From Usnea hakonensis (lineage: Eukaryota; Ascomycota; Lecanoromycetes; Lecanorales; Parmeliaceae): a stretch of 64,000 bases of DNA. A program made the translations under genes and the position numbers. The notes beneath the pieces were generated by a model. It ran no database searches. It was given only the letters and a program-made list of their open reading frames with translations, and was not told the origin of the DNA. Where the stretch lies: NCBI GenBank assembly GCA_013423325.1, contig BLJB01000132.1, forward strand, positions 190,315 to 254,314. The letters run 5' to 3'. This document shows, in pieces, positions 52,537 through 64,000 of the stretch; position 1 is the stretch's first letter; each line of letters begins with the position of its first letter.

Positions 52537-54718
52537 CTAAGAAAAGCTTCGATCCATTAACGGACCGGCCAACGCATATTGACCATGGCCAGTAGTAGGA
52601 GGAGGGTTCCTATTCCTTTCATCGTAGCTATTTTGTAGCATCTGTCGCACATCACTGGACTGCATCCTAAATTCCTTGAGCGGGTCCGAGTGTCCAAATC
52701 TCAACCCCAAATACTCAAGAGTCTTGTCGCATAGGTCCAGGCACCTATAGGCTCTACTTAACATCTCGCCAACGGTTCGATGTTTGAGCACAGGAGCTAA
52801 TGAAGACGTTGGGACCTGCGGTGGAGACCTTGAGAAGCTACTGCCGAACAACAAAGCGAAATCACTCAGAAGCAAGGCAAGGAGGCGTTTCACTACAAAT
52901 GAAACCCTCAACATATCATGGAAGGTGTAAAATGCAAAGTTCTTCGTGTCGCTACCGATAGAAGACATCAAGTCTGCGTATTCGACGGCAAATTCGAAGA
53001 TTAAGAACTTGCCATAATTGGTAAGGTCGTCGTCTAGATCAGGTGGTGATAAGATCAGGATACTACTAAAAAGAGCTTCGCAGCGTATCAGCTTCTTGAT
53101 TGGCTTCTTGATCTGATCGGGCAGCTTGCTGCAGAGTCTGTGAATATCTTCGACCGAGCCGATGATAATCGGCCATGGTTTTTCCATTGCCTGGCGGCTG
53201 GATTGGAAAAGTTTTTGGTACGCGTTGGACTCAATCTGGCGTAGAAATCTCAGATAAGTTGCGGGATTGATATCATGCAGAAAGACTTGGCTTGTGTCCG
53301 ATGAGCCCGGCCTTTGAGGCGGACGCGCAACTCTGGTGGAGTCATCTGTGAATGAGAACGCTCGGAGATGGACTAAGCTAGTAGATCTGTGGAAAATGTC
53401 AGTCATGTGGACTCTGTGATTGCCCTCCAGTTACTCAGTAGATAAGTCGGTGTCACAAGGGATTTCAATGATACGTGGAAATATAACCGATTTGGAAGAT
53501 TGCAACAGTGGTAGAAGAGTCTAATAAAGCCGAGAGATTCGGAAAGTAAAAGTGTCTAACACGTTGCAGTACATTGGTCAATATTAACGCCACAGATTCA
53601 GATTGAAAGGGTCTCGACGCGTCCGAGGCTTGACATTTGGGGAAAAGCGTTACTGACCGATCTAGTGCATATACACTATCGTAAACACGTATACGCATAT
53701 CAAATTCGGGTTGTTTGAGGCGCAGCTCCTCAGGTGGATCTTGGTGTAGGCCAATATCTACCATGACGCGGGAGGCAAGTCCAATTAAATACCAACAGTT
53801 GAAATGACCAGGATCCAGCATAGCGTACAAGACCAATTGAAGAATAGCTTGAATGCCCACGACAGAGCCCGGGTGAACGACAGCCTCAATCTCCTCAAGT
53901 GCTGCAGCTGCATGGCGAACCGCATCCTGGTATCTTAGGTCATCTCTCTGTCGTGACAAAGATGCAATCGCCGTCGCAAGTACTAGTCGAACGGTCCAAC
54001 GGTCAATAGGCAGGGCATGGCGACCATTATCTTGATAGACAGCATCGATGGACTGGAAGAGTTTGGCTTCCGATAAGAAAGGGTAAAGTGTGTGAATGTT
54101 CTCCATATAGTGGTTGATTGATGGCGTAATCTCGTACCTCTGGGGAAGGACGTTATTGACGCATTTGGGCATATCAAGGACGGACGAAGTCGAGAGGACA
54201 AGCCTGGCGAACGACATTTCTCTAGAGAAGCCAGAGAAGTCTCTTGCGGTTGCGTTGACAGAGCTGATGTCACCAATTTGTCAGATGTTAGACACGGGGA
54301 TACCAAGCCTCTCGACTTACAGGAAGCCGAAGTCTGCAACCAGGTCGTCTACATTGGAGGCTTCCTGACGCTGAGCTCCACTGCTAACAAGCCTCGGAGT
54401 GACAATGTTTTCGGGAGAAGGCCAAGCTCGCGCGGCAGAAGAATTCGTGGAGGCTTTCCGAGCTTTTGCTTGAACGAGCTGCTTCTCCAACTTCTCAACC
54501 CGAGTTTCCAGGGAGGCAACATAGCTCCGTTCTTTGCCTTTTGCAAAAAGATCACTGGCACTGGAACATTCTTTGCTCCGACCTGCTCGTTCACAGGCAG
54601 TGCAGGCGGGCAGTTTACCGTCGCACTTGACTTTGGCTGCGCGACACCTCTGGCATGCTGACACTGGTCGACTGACTCGCAACAAAGGAGTCTCGAACCT
54701 GGAGGAAGCGGTAGACAT
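52537..54718 (-). CDS. Zn2Cys6 fungal transcription factor A
   Basis: Exons 54718-54321, 54263-53658 and 53386-52537 (introns 57 and 271 nt), 617 aa. The binuclear zinc cluster is Cys22-x2-Cys25-x6-Cys32-x6-Cys39-x2-Cys42-x8-Cys51, then a linker and coiled coil (YVASLETRVEKLEKQLVQAK). The middle-homology (fungal_trans) region includes YPFLSEAKLFQSIDAVY, GLASRVMVDIGLHQDP, RVYDSVYALDRSTSLVHLRAFSFTDDST. The long second intron (GTCAGT...TTCCACAG) is inferred because only that junction joins YALDR to the AFSFTDDS segment; the retained reading gives an unrelated peptide and an early stop. Target genes unknown. Transcribed away from factor B, whose start is 1.05 kb off. Confidence 0.85.
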
Positions 54719-54920
54719 GATTTAATAGCAGCAAGACTTGGGTTTCTGGGGGGTAAGTTTGATTCGTCGAACGTTGCTCACGTAGTGGTCATCATTTGTC
54801 AGAAAGTAGAAGAATGAAAGGTCGAGGCTATCTTATGATTGGTGCGGGGAAAGCGATTGGTATTATTGGTAAATTAAAGTGTTGTGATCTGATTGGAGGC
54901 GCTTAGAAACAGATTTGGCA

Positions 54921-54940
54921 GTGCTGAGTGCACTCAGCAC
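54921..54940. promoter_or_regulatory. 20-bp perfect palindrome, operator-like
   Basis: GTGCTGAGTGCACTCAGCAC is fully self-complementary, 203 bases upstream of the ATG of factor A. A dyad of this length is unexpected by chance in 1 kb and has the form of a binding site for a homodimer. Confidence 0.65.
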
Positions 54941-55050
54941 GCCACCGTTACGGACATAAGTGATAAGTGGCCGAGATTGGATGCATTAGCAATTGATGGC
55001 TCGGTGATATGTACATGTGGATAAGCAGGAGATTAAGTAAATACCTTACT

Positions 55051-55069
55051 CCGTACTTTAGGAGTACGG
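55051..55069. promoter_or_regulatory. Inverted repeat with CCG/CGG ends
   Basis: CCGTACT and AGTACGG face each other around TTAGG. The CCG and CGG triplets at the ends, 13 bases apart, resemble half-sites recognised by Zn2Cys6 dimers. Direct binding is a guess. Confidence 0.5.
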
Positions 55070-55768
55070 TGAGTCGGTGTGACGACTTTATAACGCACAG
55101 CCTCACAAGGCCATACCTTATTGCCGCAAATTATGAGGGACTCATGGCCGCAGCAGCCTTGTAAGGCTTGACCAAGACGAAGGTTCGAGGGCTTCTCGGG
55201 TGCTAATACCTACCTTACCTACGGAGTACCTTACCTACCTTACCTTTAGTGCGGATAGATTCGGGAAGCCCACGGTAAGCCCCACGGTAAGGCCGTACAC
55301 TATCTTGTGACTACCTAGGTAGGTAGGTATGAGTACCTTATAGTACTCCCAACCTATGATCCACCATCCACTACCCATCGCACCCTAACGCGCCTGCAGT
55401 AGTGCGAACTGAGAGGCTTGGAGCCTTGCACCAAAGCGAGCCATGATTGTTATGGGCGTCCCCACAAACTCTCTCTCTCTCTTGCGAAGCGGTGAGATAT
55501 TCAACTTCGGTCCGCGACTAGTTTGCCTTTACATGTCATCATAGTTTCATGAAGCGTTCATGGCACGTATTTCATCCTTCGTCGCCATTTCTACTCTACA
55601 AAAGACATCATATCAAGGCCAGAATCACCCGGAACTGCCTTTCGCTACCGTCATTTCCACATTCTGAATGTGTCATCCAAGCAGTCACCTCGCTCTTTTC
55701 AAAGCACCCCTGTACTTAATGGCATAGATCAATATCTTTATCCCACCAGTTGATCGATCGAATTCCCG

Positions 55769-58153
55769 ATGGAGACACCATCTTTTGTGGACGTCGGGCC
55801 TTCCCACCAAGCCGATCGAGCACTGAACAATTCCGGCAATGCGAATGACGATACCGCAGGCCTAAGGGTGGCTCACACTCTCACTGCATGCTGCAGATGT
55901 CGGACGCGGAAGACTCGATGCGATCCAGGTCTACCGAGATGCGGACCTTGCGAGCGGAGTAATGCCACGTGCGAGTACTTTGATACCACAAAGAACAAAA
56001 ACATACCACGAACCTACGTCATACGTCTACAGAACAAAGTACAAGCGCTGGAAGCTGAGCTCGCTTCACTGGGGTTTGCAGGGTATGAGACGCCCGATGC
56101 AGAGGTCATGATACGAAGTGCGGGTTATGTTAGGTTCAAGGAGAACGACCAGTCGAGGTATCTAGGACCATCAAGCGGTATTGCCGTAAGGAAGCCCTCC
56201 TAGGTTGATGATCAATAGCTGGTATGGCGCCTAACAGTACGTCTTAACCAGATCACCCGCTTGGTAATGGAGTTGGCCAAGCAGAACACAAACACCAAAA
56301 GCATCAAAGAGATAGTTCCAGATAATAAAGCACGGCAGATTAAAGATCGTTTCTCGAAAGAAGAAGAGAAGCCAACTAGCAAAGTGTATCCCTTGATCAG
56401 TGACGTCGCTGCACCAGACCTACCCAGCCGTAGACTGACTGATGAAATGGTGGGACTCTTCAACCGGAAAGCTCAGTACATGTTGCCGACGCTCCACGAA
56501 CCAACCTTTTGGGGCGTGGTTGATGACGTTTACAACGGGTCTTGGGACCCATACAAAAACTTCACCCTACGAATGGTCATTGCAATCAGCATGCAGAAGC
56601 TCGATACAACATATGCTGGCTTAGCAGATTCTTACTATCTTGCGGCACTACCTTTTCTCGAAGGCGCCATCAAGCCGATGGATCTAGGAACCCTGCAATG
56701 CTTTATTCTAATGGGACAGTATTCCCTTGTCACGCCTACGCGTACTGCAGCCTACTGGGTTGTCGGCTTGGCAGTGAAACTTTGTCAGGAGCTTGGTATT
56801 ACTGAGGAAGCTACCATAGCGCCTGCCATCCGTCACCACTCACAGTTCAGCGCGCTAGAAATTGACATGCGGCGACGCGTATTTTGGATCGTGACATCTA
56901 TGGAGTTCGGGTTAGCACATAGCCTTGGGCGACCGAGTGCATTTGGCACAACCTTCGATCATATCGACGTCCGATTTTTCGAGGCGGTCGACGACTGCGA
57001 CATTTCTGACTCCGGCGTCACTCCTGATTGCCCTCGATCCATCAAAAAGCGTATAGCAATCCATTTCTTCAAGATGAGGTTGCTGCAAGCGGAGATCAGA
57101 CGCAAGCTTTACCTAAAGAAACAGCCAGAACCTCAGAGTGATCAAGATCCTTGGTTCCAAGAAATGCAAGTAAAGCTTGAAAATTGGCGAGTATCCGGGC
57201 CAACAGATGATGAAGGCAGCGGACTGAGTGAGACCTGGTTCACAGGTCGATACAATACCATGATCGTGTTTTTGTATCGTCCATCTCCGCAGGTCCCGAG
57301 ACCTACGGTGGATGCAGCACGACGATGCTTCGATGCCTCCGTGTTCAACTTATATATGCAAAGACGGCAGATTGCCTTGAAGTCGATTGACCTTACTTGG
57401 GCCTTCACGCAGTCTCTATTCATGGCACTCAACGCCATTCTTTGGGCTCTCTCATTTCCTGCAATACGGAGGGAACATCCCAAGGCAGAAGTTGAGAAAG
57501 ACATCAATGTCGCTCAAGAGGCCATATATCTCGCATCACAACGATGGCCAGGAGTTGAGTCGGCGCTTGAACTTTATGATCACCTCGTGGTGGCTTGCCT
57601 CAAGGTGTACGAAAGTCCTCTTGAGAGCTCAAATACCGCCGATTCAGTCTCAAACAAAACCTCGCCGGCCTCGTTCTCGGATGCCGTCACCCCTCCACCA
57701 TTACTTAGTCAATACAGTCCGGGCAACTCGAAGTCATCTCCACGTGAGAGTCACAGAACACCTTATTTGTCTCCCTCGAGCTATGTGGACTATGATAAGG
57801 GACCCGGCCCACAGATGTCGCCCACACCTTCCGAATACAGTCTTGAGTCAGGTCTATCTAGCGGCTTCCAAAATATTGCCTCTCAGCAACCGTCGCATCC
57901 TACTTCCAACCCGTATCCAGTCTCTCCTTATGACCCAGGCTCTCTCTACAACTCCTTTCCTGCTATACTACCTCATCAACCATACCTCAACCCTCAATAC
58001 AGCGACCGCCAGCATCTCGGGTCAATCGGCGAATACTATTCTCAATATCTTCACGCTCCCTACGTCCATCGGCAACCTCTACAGACTCTAAACCAAGAGC
58101 AGCAAATAGAGCTCATGAGAAATCTTGAGACGGATGGGATTGAGAGAGGCTAA
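55769..58153 (+). CDS. Zn2Cys6 fungal transcription factor B
   Basis: Exons 55769-56185 and 56252-58153 (66-nt intron, phase 0, joining SSGIA to ITRLVMELAKQ), 772 aa. The zinc cluster is Cys41-x2-Cys44-x6-Cys51-x6-Cys58-x2-Cys61-x6-Cys68, followed by a coiled coil (YVIRLQNKVQALEAELASLG). The fungal_trans domain covers about residues 200-560 (YMLPTLHEPTFWGVVDDVY, AAYWVVGLAVKLCQELGI, RRRVFWIVTSMEFGLAHSLGRPSA). Conserved C-terminal part: RYNTMIVFLYRPSPQVP, SIDLTWAFTQSLFMALNAILWALS, ASQRWPGVESALELYDHLVVACLKVYES. The last 150 residues are Ser/Pro/Tyr-rich, a possible activation region. I do not recognise its regulon. Confidence 0.92.
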
Positions 58154-58795
58154 GACTATTCTCTTAGGATATCAAGTTGGTATATCAAACCTGCCTTAAT
58201 TCTGGAAGCTACGCCATCTTGTACTAGGTGATGACGATGCTACGTTACCCGTGAATCGCTGATAGTGGTCGCAGACCTGTCTGGAATTGGCGACCAGGAT
58301 CTGTTCCTTTATCAGAATCCCATCTATTTTCGCAGCCCTCATTGACTATCACGACGAAGGCCGGCTGACGCAATGAAGTAAATGCCAGAAGTTCTAGGGA
58401 TAATGAAAGGTGACTGTCAAATGGGGGACATCTGGCAATGTGGCTAACAGTGCGGAGTCCCAGAACGCTGGTGAGAGCTACGGAATCAGGATTGAGAAGT
58501 TGGGAGAGCGACAAGATGTGTTGCAAACGCTCAGTGCAGAAATGTGCAAAGTCTTTAGGAAGTGATCTTTCTGCTCAGACTTGCCTTTACCACATCATTG
58601 TCGCGGCATGACTCCCAAATGCAATAGCTTTCGAGTCATGATCTGGTTACTTTGGCTACGAATGCCGTGGAAACACATGATCAAGACAACGATAGGCATT
58701 CGTTGGGGTTGAAGTCGAAACTCAGCAGTATCTGAAGCATCATCATTGCCATCCAAAAATCGCATCCAATGAAACAGATCGTAGCTCACTTGGTT
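58154..58795. other. Intergenic, convergent 3' flanks
   Basis: 642 bases between factor B and the ASNSD1-like gene. No supported gene or repeat. Confidence 0.5.
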
Positions 58796-60623
58796 TCATG
58801 ATAATATCTGTGTGCCTTTCGTATTACCGGCCTCCATCTTCGCCGTCCTAGCTCCAAATTGAATTGCCCTTTTCTTTTCGGCTGCAGCACTTCGTAGTCC
58901 TAGCTTCCATGCCAACAATCGCAACAGCTTCTTGCCTTGCTCAAGTGGCGGACTAGAGCCTTCCTCGCAATTGTCAGCCTGTCCGAACCCACACTTCTCC
59001 CAGACCGGAGTTTTCAAAGCCCAGCTCACTAAGTCTTCGTCAAGATAGGGGTATCGCACTTCCTTTCCCCAGTGCGAAATTACCCGATCGTCGCGGCCAA
59101 GATTTCGTTTCCCAAGTCGTTTGAAATCGCGTTCAAGTTCATCTGCGAGGCCTAGGTAGCCCCTGCGATTGAAAGCGGTGGCGTGCCGCGTGTAACCTCC
59201 AAACAGCTCGTCTGCTCCAAGGCCTGATATCAACACTCTCGCAGGCGTTGTATAACTGATCGCCAGGTTCCCACTTTCATTCTGAATTGTACCGATGCCT
59301 CTAGCAGCAAAATACAGCGCATATGCTATCGAGAGGTCCATTTCAGTGTTATGCGGATGAATCAAAGAGACGATCTTTGACCTATGAGACTGAGTATCCG
59401 AATAGGGAATATCGATGGAGACAAAACGCCACGTCCGTCCGGGACAGACGGCGAGCAATTCTAAATAGGAAGAATGGCCTGTGATACGATCTGGACAGAG
59501 CGAGTAGGCAGAGCGAGCGCTTTGAGGCAGTTGAGAAGCTCTTGCTGCCTGGACGACTCGCGGATTTTCGAATGCGACATTCAAGAGATCAATGGTTTGT
59601 TCTTGCGGGAAAGTATCGTGGATGATACGAGCCAAAACGGTACAATCGAGACCCCCAGAAAATAGCACAGCAACACGGGCTGGCACCACCGACTGGGACG
59701 GCGGTGAACGAATACCATGGGTACGAAGGGAAAGTGATCGTTGGAGGTGGTGGAAGAGGTCGTTCAGGGCTGCAGAATCCTGCTTCAGGCCTGGGATTGG
59801 ATAAGCTTGTATTTCTGAATTGAATTTTGGAAATGGAGAACGCTATTCTACTGGTCAGTACTTTTTGGAACATTAGGAGAAGGGAAGAGTGCGGCACCAG
59901 AGTACGATACAAAACAGGGTTAGAATCATCTACCACCCACGGAATATGAGTGACTCGATCGATATCATGTGATAGGTCCATGCCCGCATTCATATCAAAG
60001 ACATAGATTCCGTCGGCTTCAACTTCAATCCAGTTTTCAGGTTCTGCGGAGTCACATATACTTGAAAGCACAATAGTTGTCGTTGAATTTTGTCTCCTAA
60101 GAAGCGACCGCCTACCTAGAGCGTCTCGTCCGTAAAAGACTCGATGATGTTGGGCATCGTAAAAAACAAAAGCATAAGGTCCAGTAATTCTGCTCAGGAT
60201 TTCAGCAACACTTTGAAGACTATGTTCATGCGTAATAAGGGTATCGACTGCGTTATCGCTGTGTCGTCTTGTTGCGCCCAGAAAGAGGTCAAACACATAT
60301 TCAGCATCGTTGCCCTCAAAACCTTGGTCCCCAACCTTCCAAGCCTCTCCGTTCCAACAAAGTAAAGAACCTGACTCCAAATCTTTAAGAGGTTGTCTTA
60401 CAACAGAGCTTCCACGTAATGACAAAACGGTAGATAAGAAGGTAAGAAGATAAGTTGGTTTCTGTGTTTCGGAGCCAGAGTTTCGGCACGCTGATATATC
60501 GGGAGCGACTGAAGGTGTCGCTGAGTTGGCTCCATCTGGACCTCTTCTTCTCAGATCATTTAGTAAGGTATCACTAGGAGGCCGATGCTGCTCTTGACTA
60601 AAAGAGAAGAATATGCCACACAT
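58796..60623 (-). CDS. Asparagine synthetase domain protein (ASNSD1-like)
   Basis: Exons 60623-59898 and 59842-58796 (55-nt intron with a GTGCCG donor), 590 aa. The start is fixed by MCGIFF, which puts Cys2 at the N-terminus as the Ntn amidotransferase nucleophile. The glutaminase half has RRRGPDG, LRGSSVVRQP and YAFVFYDAQHHRVFYGRDALGRRSLL. The C-terminal half is a PP-loop domain (VLFSGGLDCTVLARI, VLISGLGADELFGGYTRH, KEVRYPYLDEDLVSW). The order and size follow the animal ASNSD1 and yeast YML096W group, not the classical asparagine synthetases. Whether it makes asparagine is not known. The PP-loop sequence SGGLDCT is intact. Confidence 0.92.
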
Positions 60624-60994
60624 CACGAGTCGGTAGGTAGTTTCTAGGGGCCTTTCCAAGCCTGATTGTAGGGTTGAGAAGGATACTGATATGACTTATC
60701 GAAAATTCGGTGAAAATGGAGTGTGGTGATGAAAAAGGCATGGTCAAGGATCAGTGTTCACACGATTTCTAGTAAGGAGAGGGCGGATTTAGTCCTTAAA
60801 GCCGGGCTCTTGGCTTCATCCCAGCCAGCGTCCTTACTTTTTATTCGTTCACAGAGAAGTTCGGCTTGTCTTACAACGGTTTCACAGCATCATTCTTTTC
60901 TAATTCGAGCGTTACAAACTTCTGACTTAGTACTGCGTCCAATCAAAATAAATCTCCAATCACTGAGCCACCACTTCCCAATGCACTTGGATTC
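60624..60994. promoter_or_regulatory. Divergent promoter region, ASNSD1-like gene / VPS9
   Basis: 371 bases between opposed start codons. No distinct repeat seen. Confidence 0.5.
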
Positions 60995-63636
60995 ATGTCT
61001 TCGACCGAGCCATGTGTGGATACTCTTGAACGGTCTTCTTCGAAAAGCAATATAAGTTCCTCGCGCAATCTGGGGATTTCGAGTCCTTCTAAAGACGCCA
61101 AACAGGGTCAAATAAACTCTCTGAAGACGCAAGTACCTTTAGAGAATGACAGCAACCAAGAAAGATCCCTTACTCTGGCAGACTGGGATAACGGAAACCG
61201 GAGTCTGGGCCTACAGGGGCAAGATGATGTGGAGACGGAAGGACTTGATAAGTGTACAGGGTTAGAACATCAGACGGATTCAACCCTTGTGTCTTCAAAG
61301 CCGGCATCATTCATGACAGAGAAAGCTGCCAGTCAAGATTCAAACAGGAGGAGGTTTTCCGAAGCATCTAGCTATGTGAGATTTAAAGATGACGTCCATC
61401 TGGATCCTACCCTTAGAACACCCCGTGAGGATGTTTCCCCATCAAGGAGCCCTGCAATTGCCACGGAAATCCAGGAAGATGGCTCCACACCCGAAATACA
61501 AAGCATCATGGATCAATTTGAAGGAGACGACGAAAATGCTCGATCGACACTGAAGATCAAAGAGTCTCATTCGGGAGAGCCAATGGAGCATCCTCCAAGA
61601 CAATCCAGTCTTGAGCCATTGAAAACAAGCAGCCAGCGAATTGCCAACGATCTTGCTTTAGGTCTAGACAATCCGGGTCAACAGGGCCCTACCCACGAAG
61701 ATGGATTCGGAAATCCTCCAAGGCGAACTTCAAGTGTGCCGCAACCTGCTTGGTTGCAGGACACGCGTACCCCAGCTTCTCCTAATTCTTCCTTGTCACT
61801 ACCCAAATTACCCCCACCAGAGCCGGATCCTGAACCTGACCTTCCCTTCGACTTCCATCGATTTCTAGAGCAGCTGCGCCATAGAACAGCGGACCCTGTA
61901 GCCAAGTTCCTCCGATCATTCCTAATCGAATTCGGCAAAAAACAATGGATGGTCCATGAACAGGTCAAAATAATAACTGACTTTTTGACCTTTATTACCA
62001 ATAAAATGGCCCAGTGCGAGATTTGGCGGGGTGTTTCAGATGCAGAATTCGATAATGCAAAAGAAGGTATGGAGAAATTGGTTATGAACAGACTTTATTC
62101 ACAGACCTTTTCGCCTGCGATTCCGGCACCAGCTCCCGTTCAGTTACCCAAAGGCAAGCGAAAGGCTGCAGAGAGAGCGCTTGGTCCAGGCAGGAAAGGT
62201 CAACATCAAGAGGATATCGAACGAGACGATATTTTAGCCCAGAAGGTGCGAATTTACGGGTGGGTTCAAGAAAAGCACCTGGACATCCCGCCTATAGGCG
62301 ACAGTGGAAGACGATTCTTGATGTTGGCTCAGCAGGGTGAGGCGCAACATTCATCTCTTTAATTAACTCTGGTCGGGCCTAACTTTTGTACAGAGCTATT
62401 GAAGATCAAGACGTATAGAGCTCCACGTGATAAAGTTATTTGTGTCCTGAACTGCTGCAAGGTTATCTTCGGTAAGACAATGGCGGGTTCGTTTGGCAAT
62501 TAGCAACATCTAACAATATCCAGGTCTGTTGCGCAACTCGAAAGCCTCTGACACTTCAGCTGATTCATTTGTGCCCCTTCTAATATATGTTGTCCTACAT
62601 GCTAACCCCGACCATCTTGTTTCAAACGTACAGTACATACTCCGTTTCAGGAGTCAAGAAAAGCTAGGTGGGGAAGCAGGCTACTATCTTTCTTCGCTAG
62701 TATGTTTGTGATCTTCGAAAATGTTGGGAGACTTATTTGCCTGACTGCCACCAGATGGGAGCGATTCAATTCATTGAGAACCTTGATCGAACCTCTCTGA
62801 CGATATCCGACGAGGCTTTCGAAAAGAACGTTGAGGCAGCAGTCTCGGTTATCGCCGAACGACATAAAGAAATGGAGACTCCATCGTCACCGCCACCACG
62901 TCACCGCACTCACCCGCAAATATCGGAAAAGTCGGGACTGAGTCAGCCAGAAGTTGTTCCTCGAAACTCCATAGAAGCCGAATATAGTACACCGAAGCGA
63001 TCTACCTCCTCTCGAGACTATCCGACGCCTCTTGTCGGCAATAGCGGATCGGAAGATCACACCGCCGTAAGTGGCTTGCTACGAACCATACAAAGACCCT
63101 TGTCAAGCTTGGGTAGGATGTTCTCCGATGATACCTCGACAATGCAACAGCAAGGAATTCGAGCAGAAACAGGCCCTACTTTGCTGCCAAATCCACCTCA
63201 AAGGCTGTCACCAGCAGTGTTTCAACCGCCCCGAGACAGCAACGACATGATCAGACCTAGCGAAGAGCCCGAAGTCGTCAATAAATCGAATCAGAGCCGT
63301 GAGAGGGAGATCTGTGCAGAAGAAGCGGCCGCACGTCAAGCGAGCGCTGAATCAGCGGAAGCTCAACGGATAGAGCGAGTCGAGCACCAGGACGTAGTGG
63401 AGTCAGTAGAATATAAAAGCATATATTGAACGTCTTGCTGATCAATAATTACTCAGAACCCTCGCCGGGATGTTTCCAGATTTGGACAAAGATATCATTG
63501 ATGATGTTGTTAGAGTTAAGCAGGGCAGGTAAGCAAACATCGATATTAGCCGCGACCGTCGCACTATGACTGACGATCTTGCTTCCGTCGTAGAGTCGGG
63601 CTTGCTGTTGATGCTTGCCTTGCATTGAACTCATGA
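60995..63636 (+). CDS. VPS9: Rab5-family guanine nucleotide exchange factor Vps9 (VPS9 + CUE domains)
   Basis: Six exons, 60995-62336, 62394-62471, 62524-62699, 62755-63401, 63457-63528 and 63594-63636 (introns 57, 52, 55, 55, 65 nt), 785 aa. The N-terminal 280 residues are disordered. A helical bundle leads into the VPS9 domain (LAQQELLKIKTYRAPRDKVICVLNCCKVIFGLL; ADSFVPLLIYVVLHANPDHLVSNVQYILRF; GEAGYYLSSLMGAIQFIENLD), which contains the catalytic Asp of the family. After a Ser/Pro/Gln-rich linker, the last three exons build a CUE ubiquitin-binding domain (ETLAGMFPDLDKDIIDDVVRVKQGRVGLAVDACLAL). Vps9 activates Vps21 on endosomes and is tuned by ubiquitin. The tiny last exons are confirmed by exact CUE continuity. 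Yeast Vps9 is shorter (451 aa). Confidence 0.95.
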
Positions 63637-64000
63637 TAGCCATCGAAGTTTCTTTACGGTGCAATAGCCAATGGAAAAACCACATTACCTCGGTTCAGAG
63701 TAGTACCTTGACTTGAGCATTCCACGAGCCCTACCAGTTTCTACAACTTTTGTCATGCGTCAAAATTAATGGTCTCCAATCCTAAACTCTTATAGTGCGT
63801 ATTTATTCTCGTGGATGAATCTTGTTATCTCATCATACAACCAATAAGGGGTATATGTACCGCCATTGACTCCTGGAAAACCTGCGGTAAGAACAGGACA
63901 ATGATGCTATCTGCTAGGCCCCCGCAACTAGGCGGACAGGCAGCCGGAACAAGTGTTCTGAGTGGGGAGCGGTCTTTCCGACATCCGCATGGTTGCGAGA
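63637..64000. other. Right end, intergenic
   Basis: 364 bases after VPS9 with no supported feature. Confidence 0.5.

Larger units (their letters stand above)
54719..55768. promoter_or_regulatory. Divergent control region between two Zn2Cys6 factors, rich in palindromes
   Basis: 1050 bases. Contents: a 20-bp perfect palindrome (54921-54940); inverted repeat CCGTACT-TTAGG-AGTACGG (55051-55069); tandem ACCTACCTT/ACCTTACCT runs with an embedded TACGGAGTA (about 55205-55245); a CCCACGGTAAG direct repeat (about 55269-55292); CTACCTAGGTAGGTAGGTA (about 55312-55330); and a CT microsatellite (about 55469-55483). No gene is supported. Confidence 0.65.

Noticed and set aside
1..64000. CRISPR arrays, insertion sequences, bacterial-type operons, complete transposons, rRNA genes
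   Set aside because: None seen. Gene structure is eukaryotic throughout, and no transposase, reverse transcriptase or integrase motif was found.

Overview
The window is nuclear DNA of a filamentous ascomycete (Pezizomycotina). Genes are dense and lie on both strands. Most are split by 1-5 short introns (mostly 49-75 nt) with CTRAY-like branch points just before a CAG/TAG acceptor, and the proteins best match fungal families: Sfh1 with a GATA finger, DUF3405, Zn2Cys6 regulators and a TPO1/FLU1-type transporter. The class is not determined. I reconstructed 26 protein genes, 25 of them complete at both ends, plus one doubtful small ORF. Exon borders were inferred by eye from splice signals and reading frame, without transcript data.

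Left third (1-24.9 kb): 3' part of GLE1 (mRNA export); TSC10 (sphingolipid synthesis) divergent from SAS10/UTP3 (small-subunit processome); a branched-chain aminotransferase divergent from an SCY1/SCYL pseudokinase; a 12-TM MFS transporter with an in-frame stop; a 2.4 kb gene-free stretch (12.1-14.5 kb) with compact inverted repeats; an acyl-CoA dehydrogenase ending in the peroxisomal signal SKL; a large alpha/beta-hydrolase with a long disordered N-terminus; a fatty-acid-hydroxylase-family membrane protein with a charged tail; and RPL6 divergent from RPN13.

Middle (25-49.4 kb): SFH1 (RSC subunit), preceded by a strong leader hairpin and an upstream ORF that ends on the SFH1 start codon; a small protein with an internal 18-residue repeat; ERB1 (60S biogenesis); a DUF3405 type II membrane protein; two copies of a DUF5519 ('luciferase-like') membrane-anchored family at 36 and 49 kb; an ethanolamine kinase; a fungal 7-TM protein; a CLC chloride channel/transporter; and MAK21/NOC1.

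Right (49.7-64 kb): a conserved 786-aa protein of unknown function; two Zn2Cys6 transcription factors transcribed away from each other across about 1 kb that holds a 20-bp perfect palindrome and other inverted repeats; an ASNSD1-type asparagine-synthetase-like protein; and VPS9 (Rab5 GEF with a C-terminal CUE domain).

Most genes are unrelated housekeeping functions. Four (SAS10, RPL6, ERB1, MAK21) serve ribosome production, but there is no sign of a co-regulated metabolic cluster. I did not find a clear new multi-gene system. The best leads are the SFH1 leader, the operator-like palindromes between the two regulators, the gene-free structured stretch at 12-14 kb, the in-frame intron of the 36 kb DUF5519 gene and the repeat-built small protein at 28 kb.
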